Positions 1-8,549 of a DNA stretch of 64,000 bases are shown in pieces (positions within the stretch are counted from its first letter, which is position 1; every line of letters starts with the position of its first letter). The notes beneath the pieces were generated by a model that was not told the origin of the DNA, ran no database searches, and saw nothing but the letters and a program-made list of their open reading frames with translations. The position numbers and the translations under genes are program-made. Location of the stretch: positions 159,005-223,004 of the forward strand of contig NZ_BSEX01000003.1 of assembly GCF_027922045.1 (NCBI RefSeq). The letters are read 5' to 3'. The stretch comes from Microbacterium terregens (GTDB taxonomy: Bacteria; Pseudomonadota; Alphaproteobacteria; Sphingomonadales; Sphingomonadaceae).

Positions 1-1158
1 GCCGCGATGCTCGCGGCGGCGGTTCAGCCTGCTGTGGCAGCCGAGGTCCGCGACCGCGCGACCGAGGTTCTGGCGCAGCGGCTGTTCCCGATGGTCGATG
101 CGATGGGTCGGTCGCCGGAGACGATCGCCCGGCTCCGCGCCGATCGCAGCCTCGCCACCACGCTTGCGACGCGTGCAAAGCGCACCGCCGCCTGCGCGGA
201 AGCGGCCCCGTGCGTTGCGGAAGCCTCGCTGTGGGACGAGCAGGAACTGGCAGCGCTTGCGCATGCGGTGGAGCGGAATGCCGCCCCGCTGCTGCGTGAT
301 CGGCGGCTGATACCCGACGACGGCCTGGCCTCCGGCCTTGCCCGGGAGATCCGTGGGCTGAACGCGATCGTCCGCGTCTATGCTTTGGGAATGCCCGCGC
401 GCTACCCTTCCATCGACGGGCCATCGGCGGCGTTCGGCAGCACGGAGGCGCAGACGCGCCTGGCGGCTGCGGTCCGCCTGCGCAACACGCCGCGTGCCGG
501 CTCCTTGCAGACGCTCGATCCGAGCATGGAACTGGGCCTGGCGCTGCTCGACGTGAACGACCGCACCGATGCGAGCGGTTTCGAGCCGATCGACGGCGGT
601 GACAACGCCGCGGCGATGGCGCGGGCCCGCGGCCTCGACTGGTCCCGCTACCGCTATACGGCCATCGTGCTGACGGGGATCGGCCCCGAGGTTCCCGACA
701 TGCCACTCAGTCCAGGGGGCAAGTACCACGTCCGGCTCGCCGCGAACCGCTTCGCGGAGGGAGACGCTCCCTTCATCATCGTGAGCGGTGGCCGCGCACA
801 CCCGCACGGCACGCCCCATAACGAGGCCGTCGAGATGCGCCGCGCGCTGATCGAGCGCTATGGCGTGCCTGCCGAGGCGATCGTCATCGAGCCCTATGCT
901 CGGCACACCACCACTAACCTGCGCAACGCCACGCGACGGCTGATGGCATTGGGAGCGCCGCTCGATCGCGAGGCGCTGATCGTCTGCAACCCGGACCAGA
1001 GCCGGATGATCGAGAGCCCCGCCTTTGGGGAGAGGAACCGTCGAGAACTCGGCTACGAACCCGGCGTGATCGGCCGCCGGCTCTCGCCTACCGAGCTCAC
1101 CTTCCGCCCCGATCCTCGTTCGGCACGGATCGATCCACTCGACCCGCTCGATCCCTGA
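1..1158 (+). CDS. ElyC/SanA/YdcF-family (DUF218) envelope protein, 5' end probably outside the window
   Basis: The C-terminal half carries a DUF218 domain, as in ElyC, SanA and YdcF. It opens with the strand YTAIVLTGIG (about residue 216), continues with FIIVSGGRAHPHGTPHNEA, and has a conserved arginine/threonine segment near ARHTTTNLRNA. The N-terminal half (about 200 residues) is helical and not recognised. The reading frame is open to the window edge. The first ATG (base 7) begins an alanine-rich stretch ending AVAAE without the positive charges a signal peptide normally has, so the true start is probably upstream. Known members act in envelope homeostasis; the exact function here is unknown. 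Family assignment is fairly secure, role is inference. Confidence 0.75.
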   Translation, partial: AAMLAAAVQPAVAAEVRDRATEVLAQRLFPMVDAMGRSPETIARLRADRSLATTLATRAKRTAACAEAAPCVAEASLWDEQELAALAHAVERNAAPLLRDRRLIPDDGLASGLAREIRGLNAIVRVYALGMPARYPSIDGPSAAFGSTEAQTRLAAAVRLRNTPRAGSLQTLDPSMELGLALLDVNDRTDASGFEPIDGGDNAAAMARARGLDWSRYRYTAIVLTGIGPEVPDMPLSPGGKYHVRLAANRFAEGDAPFIIVSGGRAHPHGTPHNEAVEMRRALIERYGVPAEAIVIEPYARHTTTNLRNATRRLMALGAPLDREALIVCNPDQSRMIESPAFGERNRRELGYEPGVIGRRLSPTELTFRPDPRSARIDPLDPLDP

Positions 1159-1268
1159 TCGGCGGGCTGAAGCGGGTCTGTCGGGAACGACCGGCCCGTC
1201 GGGCGGCGCCAAGTCGTCGAGATGCGGACGAAAGATGTGCCGAGTTTCTGGCACATGGCACCAACATG

Positions 1269-1304
1269 AAAAAACCCGCCAACGCAGTGCGCTGGCGGGT
1301 TTTT
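1269..1304 (-). terminator. rho-independent terminator of tRNA-Val
   Basis: A 12-bp perfect stem (1270-1281 with 1293-1304) has CCCGCCA/TGGCGGG as its core and an 11-base loop. It is flanked by A and T runs on either side, so it can act in both directions. It lies 3 bases beyond the 3' end of the tRNA-Val gene on the minus strand, where the transcript would end in a run of U. On the plus strand it could also stop readthrough from the preceding gene. Confidence 0.85.
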
Positions 1305-1307
1305 CCG

Positions 1308-1382
1308 TGGTGGGCGTGGCAAGGATTGAACTTGCGACCCCTGCGATGTCAACACAGTGCTCTACCACTGAGCTACACGCCC
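1308..1382 (-). tRNA. tRNA-Val (anticodon GAC)
   Basis: Read on the minus strand, a 75-base cloverleaf can be drawn. The acceptor stem is GGGCGTG/CACGCCC, the D arm GCTCAGTGGTAGAGC, the anticodon stem CTGTG/CGCAG around loop TTGACAT (anticodon GAC, valine), and the T arm GCAAG-TTCAATC-CTTGC. The discriminator is A and the CCA end is encoded. The terminator follows at once. Confidence 0.95.
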
Positions 1383-1395
1383 GCCGGGAGTGCGG

Positions 1396-1424
1396 CCTCT
1401 AGCGGGGAGCGCTGGGGAGCGCAA
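1396..1424 (-). promoter_or_regulatory. possible promoter of tRNA-Val
   Basis: On the minus strand TTGCGC (1424-1419) and TAGAGG (1401-1396) are separated by 17 bases, and the -10 lies 13 bases before the tRNA 5' end. The spacing suits a housekeeping sigma promoter but the -10 is poor. Inference only. Confidence 0.35.
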
Positions 1425-1456
1425 GCACCGAAAGCGGCCTGACCTAAAAAATCTGC

Positions 1457-1834
1457 TCAGCTGTGTGAGGGGACGCTGTCCTCCGCAAACAGCTGGTCCA
1501 CTTCGCGCACCAAGTCGCGCAGGTGGAAGGGCTTCGACAGCACCCGCGCCTGGGGCACGGCCTTGCCCGCCTTCAGCGTCACTGCCGCAAAACCGGTGAT
1601 GAACATCACCCGCATCTCGGGTGCGATCTCCTGCGCCTTTTGTGCGAGTTCGATGCCGTCCATCTCGGGCATTACGATATCGGTGAGGAGCAGATCGAAC
1701 GTCTCGCTCTCCAGCAACGGCAAGGCGGCCGTCCCGCGATCGACCGCCGCCACGCGGTAGCCGGAACGTTCGAGCGCGCGCGTCAGATACTCGCGCATCA
1801 CCTGATCGTCCTCGGCCAGCAGAATCCTGTACAT
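1457..1834 (-). CDS. cpdR: CpdR-like single-domain response regulator
   Basis: A stand-alone receiver domain of 125 residues. It has the acidic pair D9-D10, the phosphoacceptor D52 in LLLTDIVMPEMDG, the conserved T/S region in MFITGFAA, and K101 in LSKPFHLRDL. There is no output domain. The IVMPEMDGIEL and SKPFHLRDLV segments match CpdR of Caulobacter, which in its unphosphorylated form primes ClpXP for degradation of PdeA and CtrA through the CckA-ChpT phosphorelay. The name rests on this close sequence resemblance and on the divergent N-formylglutamate amidohydrolase, a neighbour I recall for cpdR in other alphaproteobacteria. Function as a proteolysis adaptor is inferred from the family. 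Confidence 0.88.
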   Translation of the reverse strand: MYRILLAEDDQVMREYLTRALERSGYRVAAVDRGTAALPLLESETFDLLLTDIVMPEMDGIELAQKAQEIAPEMRVMFITGFAAVTLKAGKAVPQARVLSKPFHLRDLVREVDQLFAEDSVPSHS

Positions 1835-1930
1835 GCATCCCTCTCGTACGAGCGCCCGCGTCTATGGGCGAACCCCTGCCGCTTTTCCAGCGCGTTGCTC
1901 CGGATCGCCGCGGGGCCTAGCATCCAGGGC

Positions 1931-2779
1931 GTGGCCGCGCCGCCCCTCCCCTTCGACCTGCACGGTCCCGCCGATCCGGTAACGCCGCTGGTGCTTTCGG
2001 TGCCGCATGCCGGCCGCGCCTATCCCGAGGAGATGCAGGATCTGCTGCGGGTGCCGGTTGCGGCGCTGCTACCGCTGGAGGACCGGCTGGTCGACCAGGT
2101 GGCGCTTGCGGCGCGCGGACCTCACACGCTGTTTGTCGCCAAGCTGCCTCGCGCTTGGATCGACCTGAACCGGAGCGAGCAGGAGCGCGATCCGCAGGTC
2201 GACGCGGGCGCCGATCCGATGGTGCAGCCCCGGGCCTCGGCGCGGCTGCGCAGCGGGCTGGGGCTCATACCCCGGCGCGCCAGCAGCGCGGGCGACATCT
2301 GGAAGCGCCGGTTGCACGCGGACGAGGTCACCGCCCGCATCGCGGGCCACCATCGTCCCTACCACGCGGCGGTGGCTGCCGCGCTCGCGTCGGCGCACGC
2401 GCGGTTCGGCGTCGCCATCCTGCTCGACATCCACTCCATGCCATCGCTGCCGGGCGTCACGCCTGCGCAGGTGGTGCTCGGCGACCGACACGGGCGCTCT
2501 GCCGCGCGGCGCCTGGTCGATACGCTCGAAGCCGCCACGCGGGATGCCGGCCTTCGGGTCGCCCGTAACCAGCCCTATGCCGGTGGGCACGTGGTGACCA
2601 CCCATGGCGCGCCCGCACGCAATGTGCACGCGATCCAGATCGAGTTCGATCGCGGCCTCTATCTGGATCCCACGCTGACGGAGGCCGGTCCCGGCTTTCC
2701 CCGCCTCGCTGCCGCCCTCGCCCACATGATCGCAACCGTCGCCGCGGAAGCGCTTCCGCCGGCGCTTGCCGCCGAATAG
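1931..2779 (+). CDS. N-formylglutamate amidohydrolase family protein
   Basis: About 282 residues of the FGase family (Pfam PF05013), zinc hydrolases that cleave N-formyl-L-glutamate to formate and glutamate at the end of one histidine degradation route. Visible motifs are VPHAGRAYP near the N terminus, the EDR of LPLEDRLVDQVA, AWIDLNRSEQERDP, HRPYHAAV, LLDIHSMPSLPG, GDRHGRSAA and NVHAIQIEFDRGLY. The start is placed at GTG 1931, because the frame upstream runs antisense into cpdR and the family similarity begins here. No hut genes are nearby, so the physiological substrate is uncertain. It diverges from cpdR across about 96 bases that must hold both promoters. Confidence 0.85.
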   Translation: MAAPPLPFDLHGPADPVTPLVLSVPHAGRAYPEEMQDLLRVPVAALLPLEDRLVDQVALAARGPHTLFVAKLPRAWIDLNRSEQERDPQVDAGADPMVQPRASARLRSGLGLIPRRASSAGDIWKRRLHADEVTARIAGHHRPYHAAVAAALASAHARFGVAILLDIHSMPSLPGVTPAQVVLGDRHGRSAARRLVDTLEAATRDAGLRVARNQPYAGGHVVTTHGAPARNVHAIQIEFDRGLYLDPTLTEAGPGFPRLAAALAHMIATVAAEALPPALAAE

Positions 2780-2784
2780 CGCAT

Positions 2785-2819
2785 AAAAAAAACCACCCCG
2801 TGCACGAAGCACGAGGTGG
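2785..2819 (-). terminator. strong rho-independent terminator of the small RNA
   Basis: A perfect 11-bp stem (2793-2803 with 2809-2819, one G-T pair) around a 5-base loop. On the minus strand it is followed by eight consecutive U. On the plus strand it has no U-run, so it does not serve the amidohydrolase upstream. Confidence 0.85.
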
Positions 2820-2894
2820 CCTAGGTTCAGGGAGGAGACACGCTGAAAGCGTGTCACACGATCCCGCGAAAGGGGGGAACACGAGACCGCGTAC
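2785..2894 (-). ncRNA. candidate trans-acting small RNA, about 110 nt
   Basis: No protein gene occupies this intergenic stretch, yet it holds a well-formed transcription unit on the minus strand. A housekeeping-like promoter (2900-2927) is followed by a predicted start near 2894, a hairpin GACACGC/GCGTGTC (2837-2855), a single-stranded linker reading CUCCUCCCUGAACC, and the terminator. The linker contains an anti-Shine-Dalgarno sequence (CCUCC), and the 5' part carries a second C-rich run (UUCCCCCCUUU, about 2868-2878). C-rich anti-SD loops between hairpins are typical of several alphaproteobacterial small RNA families. I cannot assign it to a named family. It lacks the conserved features of SRP RNA and of tmRNA. 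Confidence 0.65.
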
Positions 2895-2899
2895 CAGGG

Positions 2900-2927
2900 A
2901 ATATAGATATCAAGCGCAAAGGTTCAA
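2900..2927 (-). promoter_or_regulatory. promoter of the small RNA
   Basis: On the minus strand TTGAAC (2927-2922) and TATATT (2905-2900) are separated by 16 bases. This is an unusually good housekeeping promoter match for such GC-rich DNA, and it sits in the most AT-rich part of the region. Start of transcription is expected near G2894 or G2895. Confidence 0.65.
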
Positions 2928-3017
2928 GCGTTTGCCGACACTTGCGATGCATCGCCTGCCGCGCACGACGAAACGCCGCCCATCGGGAAGACGGACGGCG
3001 CTTGCGATTCGTGCTGC

Positions 3018-3044
3018 GTCCCGCCGGGATTGACCCGGCGGGAC
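3018..3044 (-). terminator. GC-rich hairpin just after the SapC-like gene
   Basis: A perfect 11-bp stem (GTCCCGCCGGG with its complement, 3018-3028/3034-3044) with a 5-base loop, 6 bases past the SapC-like stop codon. No U-run follows on the minus strand, so it may stop transcription weakly or only protect the 3' end of the message. Confidence 0.4.
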
Positions 3045-3050
3045 GTCGGA

Positions 3051-3824
3051 TCAGGCGGTCGGCTGGGGCGCGATCATGCCCGCGCGCACCTGACGCGCGA
3101 ACAGGTCCCGCATCAGCGACAGCGAGAAGATGTGCGCATAGAGCAGCGGCAGCATGCCGTTCTGCTGGATCTTACGCAGCTGGTCGCCACGAAGCTCGTT
3201 GAGCTTCTTTTCGTCGACCATCTGGAAACCACGATAGATGAACGGCTGCTCGGCGCCATCCGGCTGGATGGAGACCTCACCGTCGATCAGAAGGCCGAGG
3301 TCCTTGACCTCCTTCATGAACATCGCGGTGCGCTGGCCGGCCTGCTCGAACTGCTCGTTGAACTGCAGGATCTGCTTGGTGGTCTCGCTCGGCTCGGTGC
3401 CGTCGAACAGCGCCTCGCCGTCCTCGAACGCGCCGATCGTGTCGGCGGTCGGATCGAAGCACAGCGACAGGTCCTCGCTGTCCGGACGCAGGCGGGCGAG
3501 CATGTACGGATAGCGACGGACATAGGCCGGGACGTACACTTCCGGGTCGATCAGCCGGCCGTCGGCGTCGATGAAGGTGTTGACGCCCTCGTTCAGGCCC
3601 ATCAGCGCGAGCGGCACGGGATCCTCGCCCACCGAGAAGACGATCGGCATGCGACGCTGCACCAGCGGGAATTCTTCCACGGTGACCGGCACGGCATGCT
3701 CGTTGACCAGGAACGGCGCGCGATCCGCAACGCGAACCTTGTAGTTGGCGTGCTGCTGGCTCGAAAGCGGTTCGAGCTGGTTGTAAAACAGAGGAAGCCC
3801 GTTGTTCTTCGGCGCCGTGGCCAT
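3051..3824 (-). CDS. SapC family protein
   Basis: 257 residues matching the SapC family (PF07277) along its whole length. Recognisable blocks are LPLFYNQLEPLSSQQHANYK at the N terminus, FPLVQRRMPIVFS, ALMGLNEGVNTF, YVPAYVRRYPYML and the C-terminal FQMVDEKKLNEL. The family is named after a gene in the Campylobacter S-layer export locus, but most members in alphaproteobacteria have no established role. There is no signal peptide or membrane segment, so it is predicted cytoplasmic. It is probably a single-gene unit, 30 bases downstream of the FAD dehydrogenase stop on the same strand. Confidence 0.85.
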   Translation of the reverse strand: MATAPKNNGLPLFYNQLEPLSSQQHANYKVRVADRAPFLVNEHAVPVTVEEFPLVQRRMPIVFSVGEDPVPLALMGLNEGVNTFIDADGRLIDPEVYVPAYVRRYPYMLARLRPDSEDLSLCFDPTADTIGAFEDGEALFDGTEPSETTKQILQFNEQFEQAGQRTAMFMKEVKDLGLLIDGEVSIQPDGAEQPFIYRGFQMVDEKKLNELRGDQLRKIQQNGMLPLLYAHIFSLSLMRDLFARQVRAGMIAPQPTA

Positions 3825-3854
3825 TCTTGATCTCCTGGAACCCAGCTTGCGCGT

Positions 3855-5300
3855 CTATTTCGCCCCGTCGACGGGCGCAAGCGTCACCAGTTTGCCGGGA
3901 TTGAACAGGTTCATCGGGTCGAGCCCCTGCTTGATCCCCCGCAGCGCCGCCAGGCGGGCGGGCGGGCCGAGGCGGGCCAGTTCGTCGCGCTTCATCTGGC
4001 CGATACCGTGCTCGGCCGAGATCGAACCGCCGGCCGCAACCACCAGGTCGTGAACGAAGGTGGTGATGCCGGGTGCTTCCCCCGCCATCCAGCGGGCCGG
4101 ATCGACGCCCGCAGGCGCCCGCACATGGAAGTGGACGTTGCCGTCGCCCAAGTGCCCGAAGGCGGTGGCATGGGTGCCCGGAAAGCGCGCCTCTGCCGCC
4201 GCGGCCGCCTCGACCATGAAGCGCGGCATCCGGTCCACCGGCACGGAGATGTCGTGCTGCACCGCCGGACCCGCGGCGCGCTCCGCCGCCGACAGCGAAT
4301 CCCGGAGCCGCCAGAACGCGTCCGCCTGCGCCTCCGATGTGGCGATCACCGCGTCGGCAACGAGGCCAGCGTCCAACGCATCGCCGAGCAGTCGCGCGAG
4401 CAGGGCATCCGGCGCCTCGGCCTCCGGGGTCGCGGCGACCGCCTCGATCAACAGGTGCCACGGGTGGGTGCCGCTGAGCGGCGAGCGCGCGTCCGGCAGA
4501 TATTTCACCGCGCGCTCCAGCGTGTCGCCGGGGATGATCTCGAAGCTTTCGATCGCATCGGTCGCCCCTTGCATCCGTCGCAGGAGCGCCAGCCCCGCCT
4601 CCGGGTCGGCGATGCCCACCCAGGCGACAGCGCGGCCGAGGATCGCAGGGGCTAGGCGCAATGTCGCCGCGGTGATGATCCCCAGCGTGCCTTCGGCGCC
4701 GACGAGCAGTTGGTCGATGTCGTAGCCGCGATTGTCCTTGCGCAGCGGCGTGAGCCCATCGTGGATGCTGCCATCGGGCAGCACTGCTTCCACTCCCGCC
4801 ACCAACCGCCGCATTGTCCCCCAGCGCAACACCTGGGTACCGCCTGCGTTTGTCGAGACCAAGCCGCCGATCGTCGCCGTCCCGCGCGACCCTAAGGTGA
4901 GCGGAAAACGGCAGCCGGCTTCCGCAGCCACCTCATGAAGGTTTTGCAGGATCACGCCTGCCTCGGCCACCGCGAGTGCAGCACCGGCGTCCAGTCGTCG
5001 AATGCGGTCGAGGCGGCGAGCGGAGAGCAGCAGCGCCGATCCGTCCGCAGGCGGCGTCGCGCCGCCCACCATCGATGTGTTGCCGCCCTGTGCGACCAGC
5101 GGCACCCGATGCTCAACCGCCAGGCGAACCATGGTGGCCACCTCGGCGGTGGAGGTCGGCAGCAGCATCGCGGCGGCCGCGCCATGGAAGCGCCCGCGCC
5201 AATCGGTGAGAAAGGGCGTGATCCGGTCGGCGTCGGTGGTGAGGCTGCACTCGCCTAGCGCTTCCCGAATGGCATGGATCAGGCGGGTCTGTGCGGTCAT
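3855..5300 (-). CDS. FAD-binding 2-hydroxyacid dehydrogenase (GlcD / D-2-hydroxyglutarate dehydrogenase type)
   Basis: 481 residues, the usual length for the family. The FAD-binding PCMH domain occupies about residues 35-215 (MLLPTSTAEVATMVRLAVEH, VAQGGNTSMVGGATPP, TIGGLVSTNAGGTQVLRWG, LVGAEGTLGIIT). The FAD-oxidase C-terminal domain follows, with the metal/substrate motifs GHLGDGNVHFHV and SAEHGIGQMKRDEL near the end. Such enzymes oxidise D-2-hydroxyacids (D-lactate, D-2-hydroxyglutarate, glycolate) and pass electrons to a carrier; sequence alone does not settle the substrate. No GlcE/GlcF partners are adjacent, which favours a single-subunit D-lactate or D-2-hydroxyglutarate enzyme. Confidence 0.82.
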   Translation of the reverse strand: MTAQTRLIHAIREALGECSLTTDADRITPFLTDWRGRFHGAAAAMLLPTSTAEVATMVRLAVEHRVPLVAQGGNTSMVGGATPPADGSALLLSARRLDRIRRLDAGAALAVAEAGVILQNLHEVAAEAGCRFPLTLGSRGTATIGGLVSTNAGGTQVLRWGTMRRLVAGVEAVLPDGSIHDGLTPLRKDNRGYDIDQLLVGAEGTLGIITAATLRLAPAILGRAVAWVGIADPEAGLALLRRMQGATDAIESFEIIPGDTLERAVKYLPDARSPLSGTHPWHLLIEAVAATPEAEAPDALLARLLGDALDAGLVADAVIATSEAQADAFWRLRDSLSAAERAAGPAVQHDISVPVDRMPRFMVEAAAAAEARFPGTHATAFGHLGDGNVHFHVRAPAGVDPARWMAGEAPGITTFVHDLVVAAGGSISAEHGIGQMKRDELARLGPPARLAALRGIKQGLDPMNLFNPGKLVTLAPVDGAK

Positions 5301-5377
5301 CCCGTCGCGCTACACGGCCGAGAGGCTTGCCGCCAGTTCATCACCGGTTAAAACCCAGGGGCTGAGAAGAGAACCCC

Positions 5378-5845
5378 ATGCCCGTACCGAAGCCTGTACC
5401 CGTGCTTCTGCTGCTGACGCTCGCGGCCCCCGTGGCCGGGGCCCAGCAGCGCGTGAGCGTTCCGGCCGGCACGGTCGTGCACAGGGAGGTGCGCATTCAG
5501 CGAATCATCGTGCGGGTGCCGCGCATGGAAGTCACCCCCGCCTCCAGTTCGCGTGCGCTGCCGGCGATCAACTGGGTGGAGAAACGCACCGACCGCTGTG
5601 TGCCTGTCGCCAATCTGGCTGCGGTGTCGATCACCCGCACCGACAGCGTCGACCTGATGCTGACCGGCGGGAAGCGGCTGCGGGCGCGCCTGGAGGAGGA
5701 TTGCCCCACGCTCGACTTCTACTCGGGCTTCTACCTCAAGCCGACGGCGGACGGGATGGTGTGCGCGTCGCGCGATACGATTCGCTCCCGCTCTGGCGGG
5801 CAGTGCCGCATCTCGTCTTTCCGGATGCTCGTTCCCGGCCGCTGA
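5378..5845 (+). CDS. small exported protein of unknown function
   Basis: 155 residues starting with a signal peptide: hydrophobic core VLLLLTLAAP and probable cleavage after VAGA, before QQRVSV. The mature part has three cysteines (in DRCVPV, EEDCPT and GGQCRIS, plus one in MVCASRD) and reads as mostly beta structure with a positively charged C terminus. The start is supported by a GAAGAGA ribosome site. I do not recognise a family. It lies alone between the FAD dehydrogenase (divergent) and the RNA helicase; codon usage resembles its neighbours. Confidence 0.7.
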   Translation: MPVPKPVPVLLLLTLAAPVAGAQQRVSVPAGTVVHREVRIQRIIVRVPRMEVTPASSSRALPAINWVEKRTDRCVPVANLAAVSITRTDSVDLMLTGGKRLRARLEEDCPTLDFYSGFYLKPTADGMVCASRDTIRSRSGGQCRISSFRMLVPGR

Positions 5846-5933
5846 AGCGCGTTCTGCTTGACAATCCGGCAGAAATCCGCAAGGCGCGGACCTGCATTCC
5901 GGTGCCGCGACGGTGCCGTTTTCCGGAAACCCC

Positions 5934-7292
<1,359 letters not shown>

Positions 7293-7306
7293 TCGGGCAA
7301 GGCCGC

Positions 7307-7531
7307 GTGGACGATTTCATCGAGTATGTTGCGCCGGTCGCGGTCGAAAGCCCGTGCGTCCTGGTGTGCACGCTCGACCTCGAGAGCGGCTGGTGTTTCG
7401 GCTGCGGCCGCACGCGCGAGGAGATTGCCGACTGGACGGCGATGTCGGCCGAGGAGCGGAGCACCGTGATGGCGGCCCTCCCCGAGCGCTGCGGCACACT
7501 CGAACAGCGGATTGCCGCCTCGATCCGCTGA
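7307..7531 (+). CDS. DUF1289 domain protein
   Basis: 74 residues with the DUF1289 signature (PF06945): SPCVLVCTLD then WCFGCGRT followed by EEIADWTAMSAEER. Cysteines 17, 21, 30 and 33 are spaced like a small metal-binding or iron-sulfur site. The start is GTG 7307, 14 bases after the helicase stop, so co-transcription with the helicase is likely. No biochemical function is established for the family. Confidence 0.85.
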   Translation: MDDFIEYVAPVAVESPCVLVCTLDLESGWCFGCGRTREEIADWTAMSAEERSTVMAALPERCGTLEQRIAASIR

Positions 7532-7548
7532 TCGCCGGCTTCGGCGGC

Positions 7549-8427
7549 CTAGCCGTCGATCCGGGCATGCAAGAAGCGCGTGGTCCGCTCCCAGGCGAGC
7601 TTTGCCGCCGCGGGATTGTATCGTTCTGCCGACGTGTCGTTGTTGAAGGCGTGGTCGACGCCTGGATAGACGTGAGCCTCGACCTGCTTGCCTGCCGCCT
7701 CCAGCGCCTTTGCCCAAGGCAGGCCCGTTGCATTCACGCGCTGGTCCTTGCCCGCATAGTGTAGCAACAGCGGCGTCTGGACCTTCGTCGCCTCGGCAGG
7801 AGCGGGCGCAGGTCCGTAATATGCCACGCCTGCGCTGAGCGCAGGTCCGGCGGCGATCGCCAGGCGACTGACGAAGGCGCCGCCCCAGCAAAAGCCGACC
7901 GCGCCCACCTTGCCGGAGCCGCCCCGCTGCCGCGCCGCACGATCGATGGTGGCGACTGCCTGACGAAGGGCCAAGTCCATGTCGGTGCTGGCGATCATCT
8001 CGCGTGCGCGGTCCTCGTCGGCAGGCGTGCCGGCCTGCGGCGCCAGCAGGTCGAGCGCGACGGCTCGGAACCCGCTCAGCGCCACGCGCCTTGCAACGTC
8101 GCGAATATGCTCTGTCAGGCCCCGGTTCTCGTGGATGACCAACACCGTACCGAGCTTGCGGCCGCCGGCCTCTCGGGGTGCCGCGAAATAGGCTGCGGCT
8201 GGTTTGCCCGCCTCGACCCCTTTGCGCGTGGCAGTACGAAGGCGAGGATCGTCGGGCTGGACCTGCTGCGCTGCGGCAGGAGACGCCGCGATCGCTGCGA
8301 CCAGCGCCTCGGCAGCGACGGCGGAGCCCGTGAGGGCGACCATCTCCCGCATGAAGGCGCGACGGTCGCGGTGCTCGTGGGTGAAGGCGTCGTAGAGCGC
8401 GACAGCGCGCTCGCGAAGGTCGGTCAT
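7549..8427 (-). CDS. dienelactone hydrolase family protein, predicted exported
   Basis: 292 residues with an alpha/beta-hydrolase fold of the dienelactone hydrolase family (PF01738). The nucleophile is the cysteine in AVGFCWGGAF, the acid the aspartate in YAGKDQRVN, and the histidine lies in GVDHAFNND. An N-terminal extension of about 50 residues contains DRRAFMREM followed by a hydrophobic alanine-rich stretch ending AAAQQ. This looks like an atypical (possibly Tat-like) export signal, as in other alphaproteobacterial members. The substrate is unknown. The ribosome site GGGGAG is folded into a hairpin (see 8433-8457). Confidence 0.82.
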   Translation of the reverse strand: MTDLRERAVALYDAFTHEHRDRRAFMREMVALTGSAVAAEALVAAIAASPAAAQQVQPDDPRLRTATRKGVEAGKPAAAYFAAPREAGGRKLGTVLVIHENRGLTEHIRDVARRVALSGFRAVALDLLAPQAGTPADEDRAREMIASTDMDLALRQAVATIDRAARQRGGSGKVGAVGFCWGGAFVSRLAIAAGPALSAGVAYYGPAPAPAEATKVQTPLLLHYAGKDQRVNATGLPWAKALEAAGKQVEAHVYPGVDHAFNNDTSAERYNPAAAKLAWERTTRFLHARIDG

Positions 8428-8432
8428 GCCAG

Positions 8433-8457
8433 TTCTCCCCGAGTCGGACGGGGAGAA
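8433..8457 (-). promoter_or_regulatory. leader hairpin covering the ribosome binding site of the dienelactone hydrolase gene
   Basis: On the minus strand TTCTCCCCG pairs perfectly with CGGGGAGAA across a 7-base loop. The 3' arm is the Shine-Dalgarno sequence (GGGGAG) and ends 5 bases before the ATG. The fold would hide the ribosome site until opened, as in RNA thermometers or other translational switches. The structure is directly readable; regulation is inference. Confidence 0.5.
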
Positions 8458-8549
8458 GCTAATCGGCTTTCTGCCTCAGCAGAAGCGGCAGGGCCTCGGG
8501 CCCGCCGAGCCCGTCCCCCGCAAGCGCGGAGGGACGGGAACGCTGGCGA

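Noticed and set aside
2457..2882. Minus-strand frames crossing the amidohydrolase end and the small RNA region
   Set aside because: They are antisense shadows of the amidohydrolase, and the region downstream has clear RNA-gene signals rather than codon structure.
3018..3044. Could the GC hairpin after the SapC-like gene be part of the small RNA?
   Set aside because: It lies upstream of the predicted promoter of the small RNA on the same strand, so it belongs to the end of the SapC-like transcript.
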